This document shows, piece by piece, positions 42,408-53,700 of a stretch of DNA of 64,000 bases (positions are counted from its first letter, which is position 1; the number at the start of each line of letters is the position of its first letter). The notes beneath the pieces are model-generated. The model saw only the letters and a list, made by a program, of their open reading frames with translations. It had not been told where the DNA came from and ran no database searches. Where the stretch lies: NCBI GenBank assembly GCA_036172665.1, contig CM069869.1:4216001-4280000 (forward strand), given 5' to 3'. Both the position numbers and the translations under genes were made by a program. This DNA comes from Prosopocoilus inquinatus. Lineage: Eukaryota > Arthropoda > Insecta > Coleoptera > Lucanidae.

Positions 42408-42642
42408 GCCGTTTGCACCATGTCTAGTTAAAAATTAAACCAGGTTTAACAGTAAATCCAGTTTGCACCGCGGCTTAAACCGTAGTTAAAAACTCGCTAA
42501 ACCAACTCAATTTAATCCGCCTTCCGTGATGGTTTAACGTTGAGTTGTTTAGCGAGTTTTTAACTACGGTTTAAGCCGCGGTGCAAACTAGGTTTACTGT
42601 TAAACCTGGTTTAATTTTTAACTAAACATGGTGCAAAAAGCC
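42408..42642. mobile_element. Foldback MITE with 103-bp near-identical arms
   Basis: The left arm 42408..42510 and right arm 42540..42642 are reverse complements with only about four or five differences. They share GCACCGCGGCTTAAACCGTA and TTAAACCAGGTTTAACAGTA and are separated by a 29-base loop. High arm identity implies a recent origin or gene conversion. Flanks show ATA on both sides (42405..42407 and 42643..42645), a possible 3-bp target duplication. Confidence 0.9.
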
Positions 42643-42888
42643 ATAAATGTCGTACGTTTCCGCCCCCAGCGCCGCCACCGGACGCCGGATCGCCTCGAGC
42701 GGGGCATCGAAAATCGTCCGAAGAAAGTTCTTTACATTCTAATGTTCGATTTTACAAATTCAATGTTAAATGACTCAAAGGAAAATTTGCTTTGCAATGT
42801 AAACATAACTATATTTTTAGATTTTTTTTCCTTTTTAAAATGACTTGTCATATCCACTCACTAAATAGTGGCCACAATAACCAATAAA

Positions 42889-42910
42889 TATATTATTATT
42901 ATTATTATTA
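42889..42910. repeat. (ATT)n microsatellite
   Basis: About seven ATT units following CAATAAATAT. It resembles the tails of LINE insertions elsewhere in the window, although no LINE coding sequence precedes it. Confidence 0.7.
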
Positions 42911-43889
42911 ACAGTCTTTGGATCTCTTATAATTTTGAGATTCCCTTTAATTAGTTGTAACCTTGTATAAATGTTCGGTAACAATCGACATTTTCTCTAA
43001 CGCTTTGGAATTTGGATAATGACTATATTTTATTAACGGCGAATAAGAACAACTAGTGAGTGAAATATATTAGAAACCAGCTGTCGAATACGTTAGAAAA
43101 GCCTAAAATAAAAATGACCCACTTGCCTCCCACAAGATTCACATTCCTGACACAATTAACTCCAATAATAAGTTTATTAGCACATAAATCCGTTAATTAG
43201 CACAGTGCACAGTTCAACAAAAAAAAAGAAAACATTCAAATGAAGGTTACAAAACCAAAGAATCATACCTCAATGAAGCGATGCGCCATAATTAATGCAA
43301 CAAGATTTTCGTTTCTAATCCTAAGAAATAAGGGAAAACCAAATCCGGAAGATTGTGTGGCACATACTTGAAGCTCAACAATAATTTAACGTCAACATTT
43401 TTCACTCACTTGACATATTCACTGTAAAAAGTAGATAATAATTAACAACTGATACGTAGGTATTCATAATAACGGAATGACGTTGTTATGCATTCCCAAA
43501 TCACATATTTCAACACAAATAGTTTGTATGTTTAGACAACTCTTAAAATTTGCGGTGAGTAAAATTTATTTTTTGTGACGTCTCAATATTGAGTGACTGT
43601 TATTTGACACTTTGGCCACACTTTGGCTTCATGTTATTTGAAAGTGTAAACTGTTGGCTAGATTTTTTTTTTTGTTTAAATATTATGGACAAACAATAAT
43701 ATCTGAGGACGGAGTTACAATAAACATTCACTCACCATTGGTTAGGTTTCTCATTCCTAATGTTCTTTCTTTCTTTTTCGCTTCCCTGACCGCAACAGGC
43801 GGTGAAAGTAAATGTCTTAGCCTCGGGACATCGGATTCCAATTCGATAAGGACCATGCAAACTATAAGTACCCCTTTACGAGTATCTAT
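42911..43889. other. Intergenic sequence without recognised features
   Basis: AT-rich and non-coding. The 80-codon plus-strand frame at 43654..43896 has no recognisable domain. Confidence 0.45.
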
Positions 43890-44573
43890 TCAGTAAAATG
43901 GAACAATCCACTTACCGGGGCCGCTTTCCCGACCCCACCTGCTTCAGCGGCGAATCTAGAAGCTGTAGCTCCCTCATGATGATATTGGACACTGGAGAAG
44001 TCATCCTCGCACGTTGACTTCTTATCTTCGCTTCCACATTCACCTGTGGATACAAAACCCACCCCTCCCGATGTATATTAGCATACCTTGCCTCCCGAGC
44101 ATATGTTCTTAGGATCAGTTGATGTCATGGACTGCGTAAGTGTCAAGCACCACTCCGTACTGGTCCAATGACATCATCATGTCAGACCTTTCTGGATAGC
44201 TCAATGCTATCACCTGGTCAGGAATGCAATCAACCGAATTCCCACTCTCAATGAATGCAGAATACAGCTAATTGCTTTGCCGGTACCGTGCTCTTCATCG
44301 GCGCTGCTTGTACGCCGCGGCAAGAGCCCCGATACCCTACGCTGGTGCACGATACCATTCTCTGGTCAACGCCCGGATCGCGTCACGGACAATATTCTGC
44401 TACCAGAATACCTCCGCATGACTCATGACCCTTAAACCACATTGCCAATCGTGAGAATGTACCGCCCTAACACTTCTGCCAGAACATACCATCTCGGGTC
44501 ATATTCTGCAGACACCGTCCATCTTATGTCCGGCAATACACTACGGCCACCGCATATATCACCAGGCCCATCC
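43890..44573 (-). other. GC-richer fragment with exon-like open stretches, unidentified
   Basis: On the minus strand a stretch bounded by TTTGTATCCACAG and GTAAGTGG (about 44046..43917) is open in two frames, one starting ECGSEDKKSTCEDDFSSVQY and rich in acidic residues, then Ala/Gly. Nearby 44285..44128 reads ESGNSVDCIPDQVIALSYPE and continues SMMMSLDQYGVVLDTYAV-like before a stop, and 44395..44340 reads NIVRDAIRALTREWYRAPA before a stop. Base composition is distinctly richer in G+C than the flanks. The Penelope-like element starts at its right edge. It may be a decayed gene or an old retroelement; I cannot tell which. Confidence 0.35.
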
Positions 44574-45760
44574 GTTTTAACGTTATATTTTCGTAATGTA
44601 GATGACATTTTACTGATTTTGCCTTCTGATAAGGTAGATTTTATTTTAAATAAATTTAATTCTTTGCATAATAGATTACAATTTACAGTAGAAAAAGAAA
44701 ATAATCATTCATTGAGTTTTCTTGATGTAAATATTATCAGACAGAATGATAAATTAATTACTAATTGGTTTCATAAACCTACCTGGTCAGGTAGATACAC
44801 AAATTTTCACTCGTACACACCCAAAAATTATAAAATTGCAACTATTATTTCATTAACAGATCGAGCTATTTTACTTTACTGATAAAGTTTTCATTTATGA
44901 TAACTTAAATTTAATAAAGAAAACTCTTATTCAAAATTCTTATCCAATAAATCTTATTGAATCAGTAATTAAAAATCGTATTAAATACTTACAAAATTCA
45001 AATGTCTCTAATAACATTAGACAAACTTCGAACCATAAATACATATCATTGCCTTATATTGAACCATTACACAATACATTTAAACACATTTTCAAAAAAC
45101 ATAATTTTATTTTAGCCAGTAAATCTGTGAATAATTTAAATTTAATTCTTTCGAATTTAAAAACCAAAATACCGAAATTAAAACAATCTAACGTAATTTA
45201 TGAAATCAAATGTTCAAATTGTAATTCTGTTTATATAGGTGAAATGAGCCAAAATTAAAAAAAAAACGTTTAGATCAACATAAATATCATATTCAAAAAA
45301 ATAATCAAAATCATTCAATGCTTGTAGAGCATTCATTAGTAAATAATCATAATTTTGATTTTGATAATACTGACATTTTGTACAGTGAATCTAATATTTT
45401 TAAAAGACGTTTCATAGAAACGTGTAAAATTAAAATGTCTCCAAATTCTATTAATAAACGTACGGACTTTATGACTTTTAAATGACATATTTTGTAGTTG
45501 TCTGGACTCTTTAAACAGGGTATAGATCTGTCAATTAATAAAAAAAAAATTAGTTTTAATTTAGTTCTAGTTATATTTGTCTTTATTCCGGACAACTCGT
45601 ATTTTAGTTTAAAACTGTAACCTTTTCGTTTCTCTTGACGACTTGTTTCTCTTGACAACTTGTTTATTTACTTTTTTCACTCCTGACGAAGCTATAAATC
45701 TATAGCGAAACGTTGAGTGTTTTCCCTTCATAATTCTGAGCGGTTCGAGATTTAAAAAAC
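44574..45760 (+). pseudogene. Penelope-like element relic (RT end plus GIY-YIG)
   Basis: Penelope-like elements encode an RT fused to a GIY-YIG nuclease. The plus strand shows RNVDDILLILPSDK (the (Y)VDD catalytic motif with Tyr changed to Asn), SLSFLDVNII, then, after stops at 44880, LPYIEPLHNTFKHIFKKHNF, and the nuclease start VIYEIKCSNCNSVYIGE followed, after a stop at 45256, by KRLDQHKYHIQKNN and MLVEHSLVNNHNF. The element is 5' truncated in the RT fingers/palm and abuts the GC-rich fragment. Its 3' end carries a hammerhead-like motif, as is known for this class. Confidence 0.8.
45683..45711 (+). ncRNA. Hammerhead-ribozyme-like core at Penelope 3' end
   Basis: CTGACGA (the CUGANGA core, 45683..45689), one extra A, then a 6-bp stem GCTATA/TATAGC with loop AATC, then GAAAC (45707..45711). 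Hammerhead motifs are established features of Penelope-like elements. The extra base before stem II departs from the consensus, and I could not assign stems I and III or the cleavage site with certainty. Confidence 0.5.
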
Positions 45761-46827
45761 TTTGTACTTACAATTTTCATCGGACAAGAACAAACTTCAA
45801 TTAGGCATAATTTTCATTTTAATTTAGTAATCGTTTGAATTTCTAATAATTTAAGTAAGGTAAGCTGTCTTTTACATAACCTGGCATCTGTTACTTACAA
45901 ACTCGTATCTATTTGTTATAATTATTCCATATAAGTCGACGACGTAAGTGCTTAAAAAATACGACGAGCTTTTCATGTTCATGGCGCACAGTGAAACAAA
46001 ACGCAGTTTTTCGTGCCAAAAATGCATAACTTCAAAAAAAAATTGCTCCATGAAATTGAAATTTAGCACAAATGACAAGAGATGTAGGAAAAATAGAATT
46101 AAGGAGCAAACATACTATAAAGTTGATGTAAGAGTCATTTAATACCTTGACATGTTACATCTTTTTAAAGGGCTAAAAATCATAGAAAACAAATTCGTAT
46201 TGTATTAAATTATATTTTTTTAAATAAATTGGAATATTAAGTATGCGACTACAAATGTTATGTTAATAAATTATACAATTGATGAAAAGTACTTTTGGCA
46301 CGATTTATCCCTTAATGTCCCACTGTGTGGCGCCTGCGCTTGCCGCCTAATTGGGTAGGCAACCGTAACATCACGTGTATTAGAGTAATACAGGGACATC
46401 AGAAATGATTTCAATCCACGTGTTTTCGCCGTTAACGTATGAAACACAGGAAGATAAGCAAATCAGAATCAAATACAACAAAACGAAAGCCAGTGAGAAA
46501 TACGCCAATTTGAAATAGCAACCTCATCTTTTATCAGACAATACCTAATTCGTATTGGTCACGTGATATTGTAGTATTACATCTCCACATAAAGGGAAGA
46601 GCAAAAGTATGGAACCGGCTCAATATTTCGCAAACGTAACTGTTTGAAATTCGGTGTGTAATTTAAAGTCAATAAGACCTACATTACCAAATTGTTTCAA
46701 TTGTTTATCTGCTCTTGTTTCTGAGATCCAACGCCTACTTGACTTTAGTATATTTTTTTTTTCATTTAACAGGTAAAGGGTGGTAAAGTTTATATTTCTC
46801 AATAATTGGATTAAACTTTTATTAGTG
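45761..46827. other. Intergenic sequence without recognised features
   Basis: AT-rich with short unrelated open frames of 60-68 codons. No coding sequence of a Penelope element was recognised 5' of the second hammerhead-like motif. Confidence 0.45.
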
Positions 46828-46855
46828 CTGATGACGTTCGGATTGCGAACGAAAC
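46828..46855 (+). ncRNA. Second hammerhead-like core, different family
   Basis: CTGATGA (46828..46834), one extra C, stem GTTCG/CGAAC with loop GATTG, then GAAAC (46851..46855). The extra C can alternatively pair with the G of GAAAC. The architecture matches the motif at 45683, but stem and flanks differ, so it represents another Penelope-type subfamily or an isolated ribozyme copy. Confidence 0.45.
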
Positions 46856-47287
46856 ACGTTTTCCCTCTTGAATGGTCGAAATTTAAATAATGTCACCTCA
46901 AACAATTTTCAACCTTTTTCATATCCTATCTATCAATAATATTACTGTATCAAAATAAAATTTTTACTTTTGTTTGACACAATACAATACCAATATGTAC
47001 ATTCTAATTCCCACTTTAGTTTCACTGAAAAATTCTTCGTGCACTATGAATGTGTTCCTGATTTCAGAACGGTAATAATACGTATACAAACATTATTTTT
47101 TTATTATCACATGTATTGTAGAGAAAATAAATTGTAGAACTACCTGCCTGTTATAAGAAATTAATTTTAATAACACGCCTGTTCGTTTAAAAATAAACTT
47201 GATTAAATTTTTCAAAAATGTAGCTTACTATAGGCAACTCAATGAACACGGTCGCTTGTATTACTGCCTATATTCATGACCTCTTAA

Positions 47288-48254
47288 TATATACAGTCTG
47301 TTTGATTTTGGTTGTCACGGCAGATATATCGACTCCTGTTAGAGATACGACAAAATGTTAAAGAAGGAAAGTTGATCTGCATTAAATGTTCTATTATCTG
47401 CCTTAATGGGAAAACAATTGAACCTCAAATACGTTAAATGTAGCAAATACATTAAAATTTTTAAATGAAATGTATCCAATTTTATTACGTTTTCTAAAAC
47501 TGTAAAAAGTTTTCTTTACAGCGATATATCACATATCGTAGTTATCTAATTAATTAGAAATATAAATCGATAAATAAAATGTATGCTTACGTTGATTAGA
47601 GCTTTATTCGAAAAAGAAGGCGGGGAAACAAATGAAATTATTTTTCAGCTTCCAATTGAACAATGTTCCTTGATACTTACTGCATTGCCAACATGTGCTA
47701 TTCAACTTAATACAACATAGCAACATAAACAAAGTAACAATAAATTAATTAAGTAGCACGAAAGGGCTGATAATTGCAAAGAACGGAGATCACTTTGAAC
47801 AAAACTCTAGATATTATGAACTAAATTTTCAAACTTAATTTATGTGTTAATTAATTGTTGCTTTGTTCATGTTGTTGTGTTGTATTTGTGTTGAAAAGCA
47901 TGTTGTCAAGACAGTAGTAAGAAACATGATTTGTTTCTCTGAGTACTTTTTCAAATAAACCTCTAATCGGCGTAAGCACACATTTGTTACTTAATTATCG
48001 ACGTATGTTTTTAATTTCCTAAATTATGACATGATTTTTTTACACTTTTAGAAAACGTAATAAAATTGGCTACGTTCCATTTAAAGTTTTTAATATATTT
48101 ACTACATCTAACACATTTGACATTCAATTGTTTTTCCATCTAAGACAAATAAAAGAAAATTAAATGTAGAATAACTTACTTTCTACAACATTTTGTAGTA
48201 TCTTTTAAAATAGGCGAGATATCTGAGGTAACAGCTAAAATCAGACTGTATATT
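47288..48254. mobile_element. Giant palindromic (foldback) element, about 970 bp
   Basis: The outer ends TATATACAGTCTG and CAGACTGTATA are inverted, and inverted similarity continues through almost the whole element: CAATTTTATTACGTTTTCTA (47475) is inverted near 48060, and ATGTATGCTTACG with GATTAGAG (47580) is inverted near 47960. CATAAACAAAGTAACAAT (47722) is inverted near 47860. Arms are about 450 bp and diverged by perhaps a fifth, with a loop near 47755..47835. No ORF. A whole-element hairpin RNA is possible if transcribed. Confidence 0.85.
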
Positions 48255-50340
48255 TATTTATTTTTTTATTAAAAACGTGATAAACTTTTATACCGTTCTC
48301 TTAGCTTAGATTGTGCACTCCTCCTCTTTTTTAATATTTAAAATAATTTTCCATTTCTGCTAATTTTAGAAAACGATTATTTTCAAAGTTCCAGTTCTTC
48401 AATTAATTTCACCGACTTTTACGTTAAAACCAGCAAATCAGCAAATTCCCCGACGTTTTGAATACATCCTCAATTCCCTGACGGTTTTCCTAATGCCTGG
48501 AAACCCTGTAATTCTTTTCATTTTTTTTTTTAACTAAAAACAGCCCTTAAAAATATAAGAACATTCATTCCTGGGATATAAAGTTAAAACTGGCAGGACA
48601 CAATATAGAGTTTGTGCCAAGGCACCATTACATTATAAATTAGAAAGGGCAGTTAATATTTTAAAAGGGAAAGGAAAAGCACAAAATTTGAAAACTATAC
48701 GCTTAAATTCAGATACTATTCGAATACATAGCTTCTCTGTGTTCGTTTTCAAGCAGTAGTGGCATTTTAAATGTTGTTTGTGTATTTATAACCATTTTAT
48801 AAGGAAACGGTGTGTTTGTGCAAACTCTATAATGGCGAATATATCGAGCTTGCGTAAACTTGAAAGATGATATAAAGAATATTCATGACAAATTTCAGAA
48901 TAAAAAAAAACATTTCATGTGATTTTAGTTGAAGAACATCCATCAGAATAGCCTCAATCTCAGCAAGGATATTTTTTTTTCTTTTCGGGTTCCTCTGGTG
49001 TTTCCTCGGTTTCTCTTTTGCACACTTTGCTCTTCTGTAAACAGCCTCAAAGGCAAAAAAGTCTCGTACAGTAATAACTGATGACCTAAAGGACTCTTGT
49101 TACTGTCGTTACAAATTCACTGCTGTACAGGTCAACGATCCGTTTAATTATTCACTTTTTATGATACAAATAAAATCGTCCGTTTATTTGGACGGTCCCT
49201 GCATCATTCTTGTCTTTAATACTTAAATTATGTCTTCACTAAAGTCAGAACTTTTAATACAGTCCAGTTTTCTTTGTTTCTTAAAAACAAATTAGTGTTA
49301 CTTTGAAGGTCAGATGTAACTTCAGAAAAGATTCATTCATCATTTTATACTGCGCAGCCATATCTCAATTTAATTTACAGATTAATAAATAGTTACTTTA
49401 AAATGGCTGAGATATGAAATCATAATTTTATTAACTCTAACTTTAACGGCTCATATTGTGTTTCTTTGTCTGTTGTTCGAAAGCGTTATATTTAATTAAA
49501 AATTGAAAAGTTAGTTTTTCGCTTGTACACCATAATGTATACACAAAATCTTTGCTGGATGAAGCAATAAGAAATAAATAATTTACCTTTAACCTGTGCT
49601 AGGGTCGAGTAATCACATGTATTATTGGAAGTTCTAATTTCTGGTTTCGTTTCTTAGCTCAGAAAAGTGATAAAAATAACTTTCAAGCTTTTAAAGTACA
49701 TATTATATATTTTGATTCGAAAATTGTAAATATAATACTAAAATCGCAGTTATAACTAGCTTTCAGTAAGGCATTCAACAGGTCACAAAATTGACACCAC
49801 ACGTGAACAACTAAAATGCAAAGGAATGAAAATCCCTAACGACTACGTACTTGTTTTAACAATATATTACTCCTTAAATTTGGTGTTCATTTCAATTGAA
49901 TAAAATATATATAACATTAATACTTAGTATCTATGATATTTCATAATAATAATAATAATAATAATAATACATAAGTAACAATATATATGTCCATTTATGT
50001 AATAACAACTACTACAGTTACCTTATAATGATAAAAATAAATAAAAATACTTTGTTAATAAGACAACATAAAATTGCTGCTGGATTTTTCGTCGAAAGAA
50101 AAAAAAATTAAAAATTATGGTAACTATTAAACGCTAATTTTATTCTGTAAAGAAAATAATACTCGCTATCATAATAATAGTCAGTCAGTTATTAAAAAAA
50201 AAATTAAATACATTAAAAGAAAGGAAAATAAAAGAAGAATACTGACCGCATGAGAGAAGACATTCGTAAGAGAATAAATAACAACAATTTTGTACTATAA
50301 TTAAAAATGCTGAAAAAAATATATAAAATGTGCATCATTA
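48255..50340. other. Intergenic sequence without recognised features
   Basis: AT-rich with many homopolymer runs and an (AAT)n microsatellite at about 49944..49969. No open frame longer than 60 codons. It separates the 3' end of SIPA1L from the repeats upstream of the galectin gene. Confidence 0.55.
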
Positions 50341-50341
50341 T

Positions 50342-50347
50342 TTTATT
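50342..50347 (-). promoter_or_regulatory. Polyadenylation signal of the SIPA1L gene
   Basis: AATAAA on the minus strand about 165 bases beyond the SIPA1L stop codon, followed by AT-rich sequence. A canonical hexamer at a normal distance, so the most likely 3' end. Confidence 0.5.
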
Positions 50348-50509
50348 GCATGCAGAACAATTTTTCTTATTATTTTTTTTTTGTTATATCGAAAGGGGAA
50401 TCAAAATCAAAATACCCTCGCCTCAACGTGCATGCATGTAGGTATGTAAAGGGGGCGCTGAGTTTATAAGGGCGATTTTCTTTTTTGTTGTGGGGAGGGA
50501 GAAAATTGA

Positions 50510-50723
50510 CTATTGCCTCTGCACGTTTTTGAAAAACCATTCCGTAAATTTCCGCAGCTGTTGGATGGCCGCCTGGGCTTGGTCCTGTAATTTTCTATTT
50601 TCGTCCTTCAGTCTCCTAACTTCTTCTTCCAGGGACAGTCGCCTTCTTGTTTCCCGGGAGACCCTCGACTCCAACTCGCACAAGTGATTTTGTAATTCTG
50701 GCACACTCGCACTGGAACTTATA
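50510..50723 (-). CDS. Sipa1l: SIPA1L last exon: C-terminal leucine zipper
   Basis: A 214-base exon encoding about 70 residues and a TAG at 50512..50510. After a Ser-rich start (ISSSASV) it reads [20 protein letters not shown], then a charged heptad stretch with [14 protein letters not shown] and [14 protein letters not shown]. Leu and Val recur every seven residues, the coiled coil found at the very C-terminus of SIPA1/SIPA1L proteins and used for dimerisation. Three AG acceptors occur within 20 bases (50724, 50710 and nearby); all keep the frame because each leaves a single T before the next codon. Reached from the large exon across a 3.7-kb intron. Confidence 0.85.
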
Positions 50724-53700
50724 CTATAAAATCAATTTATTACAACGGGACACAAAAAGCCAGAAAAAAAAATACATAAATCAGTAACACATATTTATTG
50801 ACACGTAATTTTTTTTTTTTTTTCATAGAACTTGTTTCAAATTCAATTATGTTTCATTTATTCGGTCCTTAAAAAATCTAACACAATTTAAATAAACGCA
50901 CCTTCTTCTGCATACTTCAGTAATCAGAGTAGCTAAGAGCAACATAAAATCTGTAATAATGAAAATTATTGAAATTTTTAACTCCGAACGTAGAGAAAGA
51001 GAGAAAAAAAAACAATTTAACCTTTGAGTACATAATAAATAGTAATTTTCTTTTCAATGGAACTATAATTGCGCGCAGAACATTTTCACGGACGTTTTTT
51101 TTACACACACTGACTGCAATAAATTAATATTTACAGCTCATACTTAAACAACCGCTGAAAGATTTCCACGCATGCATTATTTTCTTGCTTGTAAATTGTC
51201 TTGTTTGAAAACAAAAATTAAAGTTAGGACTGCTAAGCTTTAATTAAAAACAATAAAAAACTGGAATGAATAAGTCAAGAGTCAAATCAAATTTACGTAC
51301 AGTAGCGGACAATAAAATTCGGGCAGAAAATTTGACATATTGCGCGTATTTACACAAATTTGGTAAATCAGGGTTACAGTCAGAATCCACCGAACTGTTA
51401 CAGTCAGAATCCACCGAACCGTTTTCGACAACAGCGCTTCCGCGGTGATTTCCACGTAGACGTGGCAACGTCGCTTTGTTGGCCGGAAATGATCTCTGAC
51501 TTTTGTTTTAAATGCTAGCCTTTATATTTGTCTTTTACTACAAATATTCTGACGTCACCTTTTTCCGATTGGTTGGATCATGTTGGTGGAGGGAGGGGGG
51601 TAAGTAACGGTTTAAGTCCATCATACCATTTCGTCATTCTCAATAGCGACACGTTCGAACCCAGTTGTGTATGTGCATCGTTCCGCGAATCTGTGCAATT
51701 AGTGATTGCAAGATTCCATTAACACAGTTTATTGGAAGTTAGGTGACCCGACGCGTCTGCTAAAGTGCTAACTTGCATTTTTAATCCCAAACGAATTCTT
51801 GAACGCAGGCACATACCTTAACCTGCTAATTAACGATATGTGAAGTCGTCTCTTTTTTTCTATTTCTAATTCGGGCATATTTTTGATTAAGGCTACGTTT
51901 ATTGACGTTTACTGGACACATTTCCTGCAGAGTTAATCTTCCTCAAGGTTTTACCATGGTGACTGCGCTATATGGGTGAGTCGAGTTATCGCCTTTTTCG
52001 AAGCAGAAGCAAGCTGCAAGCACAAAAAGTGCGTCGTGAAGACATCTTGAAACGATACAAAAATTGTGCCACCTCTAACTTTAATATTTTTTTGTTTTAA
52101 TTGTGAGAAATTGTGGTCAGAAATATAAAATTGCATTTTGCTTTTAGTTCGATGTAAGACAATTCTTCTAAATCCTTTTCGAAATTCAGAGAACGTCACA
52201 AATCTGATAACGCTGCGAGATACAAACTTTGCGTAACATCATCTCAGTATTTTCAATACCGACAACTTCGAAGCCAGGTGTGTTTGTGCATCGTTCCGTG
52301 AATCTGTGCAATTAGTGATTGCAAGATTCAATTAACACAGTTTATCTGGAAGTTAAGTGAGCCGATGCGTCTGCTAAAGTGCTGACTTGCATTTTTAATT
52401 CCAAACGAATTGTTGAACGCAGACAGGTACGTTGACCCCCTGATTGCTATGTGACGTCAACTATTTTTTCTTTCTTTCGTTAGATACGAGAGGCTACTTT
52501 TAATTGGGGCATATTTTTGTTTGAGGCTACGTTTATTGAAGTTTATTGGACACATTTTCTGCCGAATTTTTCTTCTTCGTGGTTTGTCCGTGCTGACCGA
52601 GTTATATGGATGAGTCGAGTTTTCTCCGACGAAGCAGAAGCAAGCTGCAAGGTTACTTAAATTACTAAGGTTGCCCAGATTTGATGAAGAGCGAGTCGTG
52701 AAACCATTTTTAAACGTCGTCACAAGAGTTCCGCTAAACTGCATAAAACGTCGCCTCCAACTTTTTTAATATTTTTTTAGTTTTAATTGTGAGGCAATGT
52801 AGTACGTAAATAAAATTGCATTTTCTTTTTAGTTCGATGTAAAATATTTTTTTTTTACAATCGCGTTGTAAATCCTTTTCGAAATCCAGATAACGTCACA
52901 AACGTCACAAATCTGATACCACTACGAGATACAAACTTAGGCAATCTTACTTGAGCGACGCGGAGGGAGACCGCCCTCTATCAAGGAATCTTTGAATCTG
53001 GTTACTGAATAACAGCAGCACCTAACCTGTGGCGCTTTTCCTTTTGCTTCATTTGTCCAATTACGCAAACATTATCCGGCACGACGTAGCGCATATTCTA
53101 TGAAGAGTTACAAGCGTTGTTAGCGTTATTTAATTCAAATAGATCCAAAATCTCAACAACCTTAGTTAAATTTAATAACCTTGAGCGATGCGGACAGAGA
53201 GACCGCCCTCTATCAACGAACCTTCGAACCCGGTGACTGCATAACAGCTGCATCTAACCTGTAACGCATAACCTTATGCTGCTTTTATCCAATTATCTGC
53301 AAACATTATCGGCACGACACGACGCAGCGCATAATTTATGAAGAATTGCAAGCGTTGTAAGCGTTATCTAATTTAAATATTAGATCCAAAATCTCATCAT
53401 TGGAATTAAAGTCCAATTGTACGATCAGTACTGATTTCTCTCGCTAAATTGTTTGGCGAATTCTAAGTTTACTTTCTGATATTCTGATATATTGTGACGT
53501 CGTACAACGTCTGTCGTAGATTTTAAAATTACCGTCAAATAATTTCAATTACGTTAATAAATACACAATAAATTTTGGCAGCCTGGAAATGAGTATTCCC
53601 ACACACTATTTCCATTTTTGATTTCTAACTTTCGAATAAAAATGATTCTTGTTCATTCGAAACCAATTCCGGCCACAATTTTATAAACATTTTAACGTCC

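Noticed and set aside
44442..44573. N-terminal part of the 146-codon frame as part of the Penelope-like RT
   Set aside because: Composition and content change sharply near 44574; the left part belongs to the GC-richer fragment and does not match RT.
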